Shown here: positions 53,791-61,886 of the stretch, piece by piece
Layout: every line of letters begins with the position of its first letter
Numbering within the stretch: position 1 is the stretch's first letter
Origin: an uncultured Clostridia bacterium
GTDB taxonomy: Bacteria > Bacillota > Clostridia > Oscillospirales > Ruminococcaceae
Reading direction: 5' to 3'
NCBI GenBank assembly: GCA_946498095.1
Contig: CAMMMX010000001.1
Span: 62,001-126,000, forward strand
Length of the DNA stretch: 64,000 nt
Position numbers and translations under genes: made by a program
Notes under the pieces: generated by a model
The model's database searches: none
Seen by the model: only the letters and a program-made list of their open reading frames with translations
Told to the model about the DNA's origin: nothing

Positions 53791-54771
53791 CTAATTTTGG
53801 CGGAATTCTGCAATAGCATCCCTCATGGCAATGACGTTCTCCGGTTTACAGTACCGTGTAATTGTGTTAGCGCTGGCGATGATATATCCACCATTATATC
53901 CAATTTTTTCGATTCTCTGGCGGACCTCTTCCCGAACCTCCTCCACCGTCCCGGTGACAAGGGTATGCCGCAGATCGATGTTACCCATCAAACAAACCCG
54001 GCCGCCAAATTCCCGCTTGATCTCCTCAATGTCCAGCGCGCATGGATCCATTGGATGCAACGCGTTGACGCCGAGATCGATAAAATCATCAATGACCGGC
54101 TTGATATAACCGTCCGTATGGTAAATGATGGGACACTTGATTTGATCCATGACTTTTTTCATCCGCGGTTTGCAGACCTCACGGAAAAAGTCGGGCGAAA
54201 ACATCAGCGAAGTGTTAAAGGCAATGTCATCGGTATACCAAATCATATCGACACCACACTGCTGCAACCGTACCGCAACCTCTGCTGACCAGTCCGTGTA
54301 GATATCCAGTATTTTTTCAATAACGCCAGTTTCGTCTGCAAGATTGTAAGCCAGATTGGTCAGCCCCATCCCAAGCAGCAAAGGGCTAAGCCCAATGTCG
54401 CTCGAACCGAAAACGGCGTACTCCCCACCGTACTGCTCCACAAAGCGTTTCACCGGATCATACAACGCGTCGTCGGTCGGATCGGGGAGCTGAATCATCG
54501 ACAGGTCTTCCTCCCCGGCGAGTAGCCCCTCGCCAACATAGGAACGTCCATCTTCCGCGACATGATGCTCCGCGTAAATCGGAGGGTAAACGCCGATACC
54601 GATACCATCCATCCCCATAAAAGCGGCAAGTTCTCCCGGCGTAAAGTCCTGTTTACCCAGCAGAGCCTCTCCCATTTCATGGTCAATGGAAAGTTCCATA
54701 AACGGCACCATATCTGGCTTTTGTAGTGAAAGCGCATCTAAAATTCGCTTTTTTTTCGGCGGCATCGGCAT
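53791..54771 (-). CDS. Uroporphyrinogen decarboxylase family protein, HTD variant
   Basis: A 326-residue URO-D-fold protein. The position of the zinc-binding HxC motif in the methyltransferase branch reads IIYHTDGYIKPVID, so the Cys is missing and a methyl-transfer role through zinc-thiolate is doubtful. Other features are PDMVPFMELSIDHEMG and LHPMDPCALDIEEI. It is only distantly like the protein at 35718-36797. AAAGGAAG precedes ATG 54771. It is alone in its transcript. The 200-bp gap upstream (54772-54897) is AT-rich and featureless. Confidence 0.78.
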   Translation of the reverse strand: MPMPPKKKRILDALSLQKPDMVPFMELSIDHEMGEALLGKQDFTPGELAAFMGMDGIGIGVYPPIYAEHHVAEDGRSYVGEGLLAGEEDLSMIQLPDPTDDALYDPVKRFVEQYGGEYAVFGSSDIGLSPLLLGMGLTNLAYNLADETGVIEKILDIYTDWSAEVAVRLQQCGVDMIWYTDDIAFNTSLMFSPDFFREVCKPRMKKVMDQIKCPIIYHTDGYIKPVIDDFIDLGVNALHPMDPCALDIEEIKREFGGRVCLMGNIDLRHTLVTGTVEEVREEVRQRIEKIGYNGGYIIASANTITRYCKPENVIAMRDAIAEFRQN

Positions 54772-54897
54772 ATCATTTCTTCCTTTCAGTCTTCATTTCA
54801 GATTCATTATAGCGGAATTTATTCAAAAAGAAAACAGGGACAGGAAACGAAGATAAAAAACTACAAAAAATCACTTGATATTGCTACATATACAACA

Positions 54898-54965
54898 CAA
54901 AAAAGCCAGGCCGTCCGGATCATGTTACGTACTGGAACGGACAGAGACATCGCACGGCCGCTTCT
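54898..54965 (-). terminator. Terminator after metG-tatD
   Basis: GGCCGT (minus 54958-54953) pairs with ACGGCC across a long loop, followed by TGGCTTTTTTG on the minus strand. Confidence 0.6.
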
Positions 54966-54973
54966 CGGACTCC

Positions 54974-55756
54974 TTACTGCAGGATACCAAACAATTCACA
55001 TGCGTTACGGCGCGTCGCACCAATCATTTCGGATAAAGAAATCCCCTTAACCTGCGCCATCTTCCCAATTGTCTCGACAAGCATGGAAGAGTCGCACCGC
55101 TTTCCACGGTACGGAACTGGCGCCATGTACGGGCAGTCCGTCTCAACGAGCAGGCGATCCAGCGGAACTGCTTCTAAGGCCTGAACTGCGCGTTTGGCAT
55201 TCTTAAAGGTTACAACGCCGGTAAAGCCCAGATACATTCCCAGTGCTAGGACTTCCCGCGCTGTCTCCGCACTGCCACTGAAGCAGTGCACGACACCGCG
55301 GGGACGATACTTCTGCAGCAGCCGCATGGTGTCTTCCGTCGCCTCCCGGCAATGAATAATCACCGGCATATCTAGTTCGACCGCCAGCAAAAGCTGCCTT
55401 TCGAAGGCTCTCTGCTGGATAAAACGGGGCGGATCGTCATAGTGGTAGTCCAAACCTATCTCTCCGATCGCCACCGCTTCCGGGTGCGCTGCCAATGCCC
55501 GCAATTCGTCCATTGCAGCATCATCCGCCTCCATTGCGTTTTGCGGATGTATACCGACGCTGCAGGAAATGAACGGATAACGTTCCGCCAGCAGCACCCC
55601 TGTCCGGGAAGACTCCATTCCACTAGCCGCGTTCAGGATCCGCCCAACTCCCCTTTCGTACAAGGACGGAAGCAAAATGTCGCGATCCACGTCAAAGCTA
55701 GGATCATCGTAATGGGCATGGGAATCAAAAATGAAATTTGTCTGCGTCTGTATCAC
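54974..55756 (-). CDS. tatD: TatD-family metal-dependent DNase
   Basis: A 260-residue TIM-barrel hydrolase. Metal ligands are in FDSHAHYDDPSF, GEIGLDYHYDD, VIIHCREATEDT, VHCFSGSAETA and LLVETDCPYMAP. Family members are deoxyribonucleases with roles in DNA repair or turnover. The start overlaps the metG stop by 4 nt, a widespread gene pair. Confidence 0.95.
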   Translation of the reverse strand: MIQTQTNFIFDSHAHYDDPSFDVDRDILLPSLYERGVGRILNAASGMESSRTGVLLAERYPFISCSVGIHPQNAMEADDAAMDELRALAAHPEAVAIGEIGLDYHYDDPPRFIQQRAFERQLLLAVELDMPVIIHCREATEDTMRLLQKYRPRGVVHCFSGSAETAREVLALGMYLGFTGVVTFKNAKRAVQALEAVPLDRLLVETDCPYMAPVPYRGKRCDSSMLVETIGKMAQVKGISLSEMIGATRRNACELFGILQ

Positions 55757-57717
55757 CTGATTCTGCTCCCGCTCTCTATTTCATCATCGACAAAAATAAC
55801 ACGGACATCACCGTTCGGACGATCTGCAGCAAGAATCATACCCTGGCTTTCAACGCCGCGGAGCTTCGCAGGCTTAAGGTTGGCCACCACAATGACGTTT
55901 TTTCCGATTAACTGTTCCGGCGTATACCACGCTGCGATTCCGGATACGACTTGCCGGCCGCCATCGCCATCGTCGAGCTGCAATTTAAGGAGCTTATCGG
56001 ATTTTTCTACCTTACAGCACTCCCGAATCCGCGCGACGCGCAACTCTACCTTGTCAAAATCGTCAATACCGATGACAACACCCTCCGGCGCTTCCTTTTC
56101 CACCTGAGGCTTCTGATTCGCGTTTTTCTTCTCTTCCGCCTTCTGCTGGGCCGCGATTTCCGCCTCAATTTCCTTCAACATTTTTGGGGCGTCGATGCGG
56201 TTAAACAGCACCTTCGCTTCACCCATTGATTGACCGTCCGATGTCGCGCCAAAACTTTCCAAAGACGCATAGCTGCGTGCCGACACGTCCGCGCCAATCT
56301 GATCGAGGAAACTCTCCGCCGTGTCGGGCAGAAACGCCTGCAGCAGTACCGCAATGAAGCGGATGCTTTCGATAAGGTTGTACATCACGGCATTCAGCCG
56401 CTGGGCATCCTCGGGATTCTTGGCTAGCACCCACGGAGCCGTCTCGTCAATGTACTTGTTGCTGCGTTTGGCCAGCGTAAGCACGCTTTCCAGAGCGTCG
56501 GCGACACGGAAATCCTCCATCCGCTGTGTACAAGTCCGCACCGTCTCCAACGCGACTTTTTTCAGATCCTCATCCACCTCGCAGCTCTGAGACGGCTTAC
56601 GTACTGTCCCGCCGAAATACTTGTTCACCATAGCTACCGTACGGTTGACCAGGTTTCCCAGCGTATTAGCCAAATCAGAATTATACCGCTCGATGATCGT
56701 CTCATAGGTAATGGTTCCATCCTGCGCGAAGGGCATTTCGCTGAGGACATAATAGCGCACAGCGTCGACACCAAAACGGCGGACAAGATCGTCTGCATAC
56801 ATAACGTTTCCGGTGGACTTGCTCATCTTCTGGTTCGCAAACAGGAGCCACGGATGGCCAAAAATCTTCTTTGGCAACTCGATCCCCAGCGCCATGAGGA
56901 TAATGGGCCAGTAGATGGTATGGAAACGTAAAATATCCTTGCCGATGATATGCGCATCGCACGGCCAGTAATTCTCAAACAACTCTCCACTACCATCAGG
57001 ATCGTAGCCAAGCGCGGTAATGTAGTTGGACAACGCATCCACCCAGACGTAAATGACGTGCTTATCATCGAAGGTCACCGGGATGCCCCACTGAAACGAC
57101 GTACGGGAAACACAGAGATCCTGCAGACCGGGTTTTAAAAAATTGTTGACCATCTCGCGCTTGCGCGACTCCGGCTGAATAAAGTCCGGGTGCTCGTCCA
57201 GATACTGCATCAAGCGATCCTGGTACTTGCTCATCCGCAGGAAATAGGCCTCCTCCTTGGTCGGCTGGACTTCCCGCCCACAATCAGGGCACTTTCCGTC
57301 CTTCAACTGGGAAGGGGTAAAGAACGACTCACAAGGGACACAATACATTCCCTCGTACTCCGACTTGTAGATGTCCCCCTGATCGTACAGCTTTTTAAAA
57401 ATCTTCTGTACTGTCTTGACATGGTATTCATCAGTGGTGCGGATGAACTTGTCATAGGATGTGTTCATCAGGTCGAGGATCTCCCGGATCTCGCCCGCCA
57501 CCTTATCGACGTAAGCTTTGGGCGTCACGCCCGCCGCCTTAGCGTACTCCTCGATCTTTTGTCCATGCTCATCCGTACCAGTAAGGAAAAACACATCCTT
57601 ACCCAATAGGCGGTTATAGCGTGCGATTACGTCGGTAAGTATCGCCTCGTATGTGTTGCCGATATGAGGCTTTCTTGAGGTATATGCAATCGCTGTAGTA
57701 ATATAGAATTTATCCAA
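55753..57717 (-). CDS. metG: Methionyl-tRNA synthetase
   Basis: A 654-residue class I synthetase: HIGH-like PHIGNTYEA, zinc-binding CVPCESFFTPSQLKDGKCPD, KMSKSTGNVMYADDL, and a C-terminal tRNA-binding (EMAP/Trbp111-type) domain (DDFDKVELRVARIREC). TTG at 57717 has GGAGG 7 nt upstream and begins DKFYITTAIAYTSRKP, matching the family. The longer open frame to 57756 is not used. No T-box core is found in the leader. Confidence 0.96.
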   Translation of the reverse strand: MDKFYITTAIAYTSRKPHIGNTYEAILTDVIARYNRLLGKDVFFLTGTDEHGQKIEEYAKAAGVTPKAYVDKVAGEIREILDLMNTSYDKFIRTTDEYHVKTVQKIFKKLYDQGDIYKSEYEGMYCVPCESFFTPSQLKDGKCPDCGREVQPTKEEAYFLRMSKYQDRLMQYLDEHPDFIQPESRKREMVNNFLKPGLQDLCVSRTSFQWGIPVTFDDKHVIYVWVDALSNYITALGYDPDGSGELFENYWPCDAHIIGKDILRFHTIYWPIILMALGIELPKKIFGHPWLLFANQKMSKSTGNVMYADDLVRRFGVDAVRYYVLSEMPFAQDGTITYETIIERYNSDLANTLGNLVNRTVAMVNKYFGGTVRKPSQSCEVDEDLKKVALETVRTCTQRMEDFRVADALESVLTLAKRSNKYIDETAPWVLAKNPEDAQRLNAVMYNLIESIRFIAVLLQAFLPDTAESFLDQIGADVSARSYASLESFGATSDGQSMGEAKVLFNRIDAPKMLKEIEAEIAAQQKAEEKKNANQKPQVEKEAPEGVVIGIDDFDKVELRVARIRECCKVEKSDKLLKLQLDDGDGGRQVVSGIAAWYTPEQLIGKNVIVVANLKPAKLRGVESQGMILAADRPNGDVRVIFVDDEIESGSRIR

Positions 57718-57849
57718 TTCAATTCCTCCAAATTGCAGCCCGTAATCGCCGCGCATGTTCCTTTCGAAGTTTTCACAAGCCTGGGACAGTCACGCATCGC
57801 CTACCGGCATCAGCACTTCCGACAAAGCACGGGCGCAGTATCTTTTCTT

Positions 57850-57877
57850 ATTATACCACAATCCGTACCAAATTCAA
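57850..57877 (-). promoter_or_regulatory. Promoter of metG-tatD
   Basis: Minus-strand TTGAAT (57877-57872) and TATAAT (57855-57850), spacer 16 nt, with TGG before the -10 box. Leader about 125 nt. The region 57890-58100 upstream shows nothing recognisable. Confidence 0.7.
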
Positions 57878-58107
57878 GAAAAAGCGCGGATTTTCACCAT
57901 CTGCCCTCCTTCGCTTTGGAAAAAAGCAGACGCGCTCCGTTCGTATGTGTTCTGCATATATAATGTTCGTATCTATTCTCCACAGGGCGGCCTAACTTTT
58001 TATCGTACAGTGCATGGGCCTCTCACAAAAGCTTTTTCTTGTAACAACGGATACGCCATCACTGGATGGCACGACGCCTCCCACCGTAATCCTCAGTCCT
58101 ACTAGAC

Positions 58108-58232
58108 AAAAAAAGGGCAGAACATGACGTTCCGCCCATAAAATCACAACAAACACATAATTCACAACAAAAAGAAAGGAGATGACAAAATGTCAATCAA
58201 CATAAGTTATGGATTACCACCACTAATGTTAC
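58108..58232 (-). ncRNA. Candidate small RNA, ~125 nt
   Basis: A perfect promoter (58267-58239) and a strong intrinsic terminator (GGGCGGAAC/GTTCTGCCC, 58137-58115, then seven Ts) frame a transcript of about 125 nt with no long reading frame. It contains ATCTCCTTTCTTTTTG, complementary to Shine-Dalgarno sequences, which is the usual seed of small RNAs that block translation. The opposite strand encodes a 20-codon frame with a good ribosome site. Confidence 0.55.
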
Positions 58233-58252
58233 GGTTTAATTATATCCGATAA
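58190..58252 (+). CDS. Possible 20-aa peptide opposite the small RNA
   Basis: AAGGAGATGACAAA precedes an ATG that opens a 20-codon frame (MSINISYGLPPLML...) ending TAA at 58250-58252. No plus-strand promoter is evident. It may exist only because it is the complement of the small RNA seed, or be a peptide controlled by that RNA. Confidence 0.3.
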   Translation: MSINISYGLPPLMLRFNYIR

Positions 58253-58267
58253 AAGCTTACATGTCAA
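58239..58267 (-). promoter_or_regulatory. Perfect consensus promoter of the candidate small RNA
   Basis: Minus-strand TTGACA (58267-58262) and TATAAT (58244-58239), spacer 17 nt. Confidence 0.85.
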
Positions 58268-58347
58268 TAGCAAATATATTTTTTCTAGCGTAACGTTTTA
58301 TCTTTGTGTGATATGACAAAAATCGACAGTCAAAATTAGACACAATC

Positions 58348-58384
58348 ACGAAAAGGGACGCAAATACATTTTGCGTCCCTTTTC
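58348..58384 (-). terminator. Terminator after the DUF378 gene
   Basis: AAAAGGGACGCAAA (58351-58364) pairs with TTTGCGTCCCTTTT (58370-58383); T-rich on both strands. Confidence 0.88.
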
Positions 58385-58393
58385 ATAAACCAT

Positions 58394-58609
58394 TTAGTCG
58401 ATCTTATCATCTGTGATACAATCGTTTTTTTTAAACAGGAGAGAAATACACCAAATCGCGCAGATGGCAATGATAATGTAAATCGCCCTGCTGATGATGC
58501 TTCCGGCTCCACCAAACGCCCATGCGACCAAATCGAATCCGAAGATACCGACCAGTCCCCAGTTCAGGCCTCCGATGATGAGAAGAACCAGAGCTATTTT
58601 ATCAATCAT
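58394..58609 (-). CDS. DUF378 small membrane protein
   Basis: A 71-residue protein with two transmembrane helices. The hallmark ALVLLIIGGLNWGLVGIFGF and then IYIIIAICAIW identify the YuzA/DUF378 family, of unknown function. ATG at 58609 follows AAAGGAAG by 8 nt and gives the usual family N terminus (MIDKIALVLL). Single gene, ending at its own terminator. Confidence 0.9.
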   Translation of the reverse strand: MIDKIALVLLIIGGLNWGLVGIFGFDLVAWAFGGAGSIISRAIYIIIAICAIWCISLLFKKNDCITDDKID

Positions 58610-58676
58610 GCTTCCTACTTCCTTTCCATCAGACTTCATTTGACAAAGTGCATTCATAATTTTATATTGGACGCTC

Positions 58677-58705
58677 TTTGCAAATTTATGCATTTATGCT
58701 ATAAT
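58677..58705 (+). promoter_or_regulatory. Promoter of the NERD-domain gene
   Basis: TTTGCA (58677-58682) and TATAAT (58700-58705), spacer 17 nt, TGC before the -10 box. Confidence 0.72.
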
Positions 58706-58793
58706 ATTTAGAGCTTTGAAAATCTTCGCCAGTTTTCTATCTATCGAATCCGGGAAGGCTTTCAGCGTTATTATATGCCGAAGGGGTCAATTT

Positions 58794-59396
58794 ATGAGTG
58801 CTTGGATTTACTATATTGTGGGTGGGTTAATGATCCTGGTTGCCGCCGCAGTCGGCATCGTGCTGCTGGTAAACAGACGCAGCCGCCAAGGATACGCTAA
58901 GGGAATATCCGGCAAAGTGAAAAAGTCGCTTCTGTCATTCGGCCTCATCCGAAAATATAAAATTTTAGAAGATGTTACATTATCCGTAGGCAAAAAGAAA
59001 GCCCACATTGACTATATTCTGATCGGTTTCTTCGGCTTGATTGTGCTGCAGGTGCAGGGACGTAAAGGCGAAATCTTTGGTGAGGCACGTGATAAAGAAT
59101 GGCTTCATACGCGGGGAGAAAAATTCCGCGAGCACTTTGCCAATCCCATTCAAACGACAGCGCAAACGCTGGATACCGTGCGAACGGTTTTCCAACAGGA
59201 AAAAATGTATAACATCCCGCTGGACGGTTTCTGTGTTTTTGGCAATGGGTGCACGCTGCATACCGTCAATAATCCCAGTATTGTCACATATAAACAGTTT
59301 AAAAAGATATTGCACAGTTACAAATACGAAGTTGATAACCAGATTGATATTGAAAAGATCAAACAGGCGCTGGGCGCATATACTGTAGGTTCCTGA
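58794..59396 (+). CDS. NERD-domain membrane protein
   Basis: A 200-residue protein with one N-terminal transmembrane helix (YYIVGGLMILVAAAVGIVLL) followed by a NERD (nuclease-related) domain: KILEDVTLSVGKKKAHIDYI, LIGFFGLIVLQVQGRKGEIFG and KEWLHTRGEKFREHFANPIQ. The D in HIDYI and the Q-x-G-R position correspond to restriction-endonuclease-like catalytic residues, although the typical E-x-K is Q-x-R here, so activity is uncertain. ATG 58794 follows AAGGGG by 7 nt. Confidence 0.78.
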   Translation: MSAWIYYIVGGLMILVAAAVGIVLLVNRRSRQGYAKGISGKVKKSLLSFGLIRKYKILEDVTLSVGKKKAHIDYILIGFFGLIVLQVQGRKGEIFGEARDKEWLHTRGEKFREHFANPIQTTAQTLDTVRTVFQQEKMYNIPLDGFCVFGNGCTLHTVNNPSIVTYKQFKKILHSYKYEVDNQIDIEKIKQALGAYTVGS

Positions 59397-59756
59397 CTCC
59401 AAAAAGCGCTTCATTCGTACCGAATATGCAAAAGAAGCTGCAGCCGTATGTGAGCGATCGGATAAACACAGGAAAGACATCGCTTATGACCTGGAATCTC
59501 ATAAGCTTCCTTGCGTATAGGGTGTAGAATAACTTGTGTCCAATGAACGAAGAAAAAATAAGGCTTACATGTGGTCACGATTTAAAATGGATTGACGTGA
59601 TGGCATTGTTGCTGTAAATATGGATAATCATATTGGGAAATCCGTTGAAAAAATGGAGTATGCCAGAAAAACTGGCAAAGAAATACTATATCACTGCAAC
59701 TATAGATTCTCAACTTATTATCTACAACTGACCAGGTGGAAATCAATCATAGATAC
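59397..59756. other. Gap with no supported gene
   Basis: An AT-rich stretch with several short frames (for example a 24-codon one near 59543) but no ribosome site or family match. It may hold remains of a degraded gene. Confidence 0.3.
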
Positions 59757-59800
59757 CAAAACAAGCATCCGTATGTACATCATACAGATGCTTGTTTGAC
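59757..59800. terminator. Terminator after the CotF genes
   Basis: AACAAGCATC (59760-59769) pairs with GATGCTTGTT (59787-59796) with an inner GTATG/CATAC pairing; TTTT follows on the minus strand. Confidence 0.75.
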
Positions 59801-59841
59801 ATCCCTTTGTTCAAACCGCCGGTTCTTTTTCTATCCGATCA

Positions 59842-60120
59842 TTACATCTTTTGGCTGCTAAATTTCTGCTTGGTCTGATCGATTTTTTGTTGTTCGGCAG
59901 GCGGTACCTGGTACCATCCACGTTTTTGGGCTTCATCAAAAATTTCCTGCTGTATTTTGTGCTCTTCGTTCAAAATACTCATAAAATCATTTCTGACATT
60001 GGGCGCAACACATTCCCGGGCAAACACATTGTAATCATCTGTCAGGAGCTTTTGGGAAATCAATGCATCGCTCATCATTTCCTTATCGCAGAACTGGTTG
60101 AGGTCAATTTTTATCTCCAT
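59842..60120 (-). CDS. CotF-family spore coat protein
   Basis: A 92-residue protein: DKEMMSDALISQKLLTDDYN, then VAPNVRNDFMSILNEEHKIQ and DEAQKRGWYQVPPAEQQKI, the CotF pattern (helical bundle, ferritin-like in shape but without metal ligands). Expected in the spore coat, so the organism probably sporulates. AAGGGAG 10 nt before ATG 60120. Follows a related small gene on the same strand. Confidence 0.88.
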   Translation of the reverse strand: MEIKIDLNQFCDKEMMSDALISQKLLTDDYNVFARECVAPNVRNDFMSILNEEHKIQQEIFDEAQKRGWYQVPPAEQQKIDQTKQKFSSQKM

Positions 60121-60154
60121 ACTACATACACTCCCTTCGTGTCTTTTCTCTTCA

Positions 60155-60340
60155 TCAACCAAGCATTCCCATTAACGTACAAAAGTGATTCTGGTGTTTC
60201 GCCGCAACTTCTTCACACTTTTGTTTGAGAGCGGGATCCGTACATGCCTGCGCGTAAAGCTTAAATTTCTTCACCATGGTTTCCTCCATAGTCAGCATGT
60301 CCTCTATCGCTGTCAGCTCTTTTGCAGATAAATTTGCCAT
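60155..60340 (-). CDS. Small CotF-related spore coat protein
   Basis: A 61-residue protein (LSAKELTAIEDMLTMEETMV, then KHQNHFCTLMGMLG) that matches the N-terminal half of CotF-type proteins. ATG 60340 is 7 nt after AGGAGG; an ATG two codons earlier is too close to it. Likely a partner of the downstream coat protein. Confidence 0.75.
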   Translation of the reverse strand: MANLSAKELTAIEDMLTMEETMVKKFKLYAQACTDPALKQKCEEVAAKHQNHFCTLMGMLG

Positions 60341-60985
60341 ATCCATTCCTCCTGTCTTCTGTATATCCGTTAGGCATATGTGAAAAACTATACGCATCAG
60401 CGAAACCGGGACCATATAGCAACCAAATGATGACTCTATCATTTCGCAAGAGCCCTTTCTTGGTCCCAACCCTTATTTTCTCCAACAAAACCGCATGCAT
60501 TCCAAGAAGTATTGACCAATCGATTCGACAAACCGCTGACAAATGAAGCCTTTCATGAGGAATTATAGGATTGGAACCATCGATTTGAGCAAATCAAACT
60601 ATTATCCTGCGGAATCGAGACAACGCAGGCTTTTACTTTTCTGCGTGATGAAGGCGGACGCGCTAATTTGGCATCTGCCCATGTATCCACCCACCACAGT
60701 GCACAGAGCAAGAAGAATGTGGTCTCGCGGCCTGATCCGTCTGCCAAACGAAGGGAATTGCGCAATCCCATCCTCATTCACGGAAGCATTCGGGATATGG
60801 AATTGTTTACGACAAGCTTGCCCGCTTCAACGCACGATTCCTGCACGCCATCCAGTGCTGACACAGAGAAAGGGCGGAAAAAATTTCCGCCCTTTCTCTG
60901 TGTCATGGCTCTCACAAACGATCCAAAATCCAGTCAGCTCACATCTCTATCCTAAGTAAGTTAAAACAGAGGAATGGCCATCCCT
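60341..60985. other. Intergenic region with a 20-bp perfect hairpin
   Basis: No gene is supported, though both strands carry frames that look like worn coding sequence between 60560 and 60860. At 60861-60903 a 20-bp perfect inverted repeat (start ACACAGAGAAAGGGCGGAAA) with a 3-nt loop has no T tract. Its GGCGGAAA core is like the terminator at 32902-32925. Confidence 0.45.
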
Positions 60986-61014
60986 TAAAAAAGCGCCCGC
61001 AATGGTGCGGGCGA
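60986..61014 (-). terminator. Intrinsic terminator after nadB-nadC
   Basis: CGCCCGC (61013-61007 on the minus strand) pairs with GCGGGCG (61000-60994) and CTTTTTT follows. Confidence 0.85.
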
Positions 61015-61021
61015 CATCCTT

Positions 61022-61864
61022 TTACTCGGTCACGATCCTCATGGAAATATCGAAACAGCGTACGGAATGTGTCAACGCACCGAGGGAAATGATATCCACC
61101 CCGGTCAACGCGACGTCGCGAATGTTCTCCAACGTTACATTACCGGACGCCTCCAGCTTGGCGCGGCCTGCTGTGATACGTACCGCTTCCCGCATGGTAT
61201 CGTAATCCATATTATCAAGCATGATTACATTGGCGCCGGCGTCCAGCGCTTCCCGCAGCTCGTCTAGGTTTCGTGTCTCGACCTCGATCTGCAGCATATG
61301 GCCCGCTTTCTCCCGCAACGCTTGGACAGCTTTCGTCAGGGATCCATAAGCATCGATATGGTTATCTTTGAGCATTGCCGCGTCGGAAAGGTTGAAACGA
61401 TGGTTACGCCCGCCGCCCATCACAACGGCGTATTTCTGAAGCGCCCGCAGCCCGGGCAGGGTCTTGCGAGTTTCCGCGATCGACGCCCCGGTACCGGCAA
61501 CAAGTTCGACACAACGGCGCGTCGCCGTCGCGATACCGGAAAGGTGCTGCAACAAGTTCAGCGCTGTACGTTCGCCTTTCAGTAACGGCGCTGTCGGCCC
61601 TTCCATCTCAGCAATGGTTTCACCTCGGACAACCGTATCTCCGTCTTCTTTATACTTCTTCGTTACAATCGACGCATCAAGCAACTCGAACACCCGCAGC
61701 GCAATATCCATCCCGGCCAGAACGCCATCGTCTTTGGAAACGAATTTTGCCTTGGAGCGGCTCCCGTCCGGAATGAGGTAATCGGTGGTTACGTCAATAT
61801 AATTGATGTCCTCCGTAATCGCTCGTTTAATCACATCATCAATATAAAACTGTGGAAGCTTCAT
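61022..61864 (-). CDS. nadC: Nicotinate-nucleotide pyrophosphorylase (quinolinate PRTase)
   Basis: A 280-residue enzyme that converts quinolinate and PRPP to nicotinate mononucleotide. Motifs: ERTALNLLQHLSGIAT, ETRKTLPGLRALQKYAV, GGGRNHRFNLSDAAMLKDNH, and the C-terminal barrel with EVETRNLDELREAL and VIMLDNMDYDTMR. It follows nadB by 22 nt. nadA is not in this window, so quinolinate synthase must be encoded elsewhere. Confidence 0.96.
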   Translation of the reverse strand: MKLPQFYIDDVIKRAITEDINYIDVTTDYLIPDGSRSKAKFVSKDDGVLAGMDIALRVFELLDASIVTKKYKEDGDTVVRGETIAEMEGPTAPLLKGERTALNLLQHLSGIATATRRCVELVAGTGASIAETRKTLPGLRALQKYAVVMGGGRNHRFNLSDAAMLKDNHIDAYGSLTKAVQALREKAGHMLQIEVETRNLDELREALDAGANVIMLDNMDYDTMREAVRITAGRAKLEASGNVTLENIRDVALTGVDIISLGALTHSVRCFDISMRIVTE

Positions 61865-61886
61865 CTATTACGCATCCTTTCTAATG

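Noticed and set aside
60543-60959. A 138-codon open frame on the plus strand
   Set aside because: Contains the 20-bp hairpin, has no ribosome site and no recognisable family; at most a remnant.
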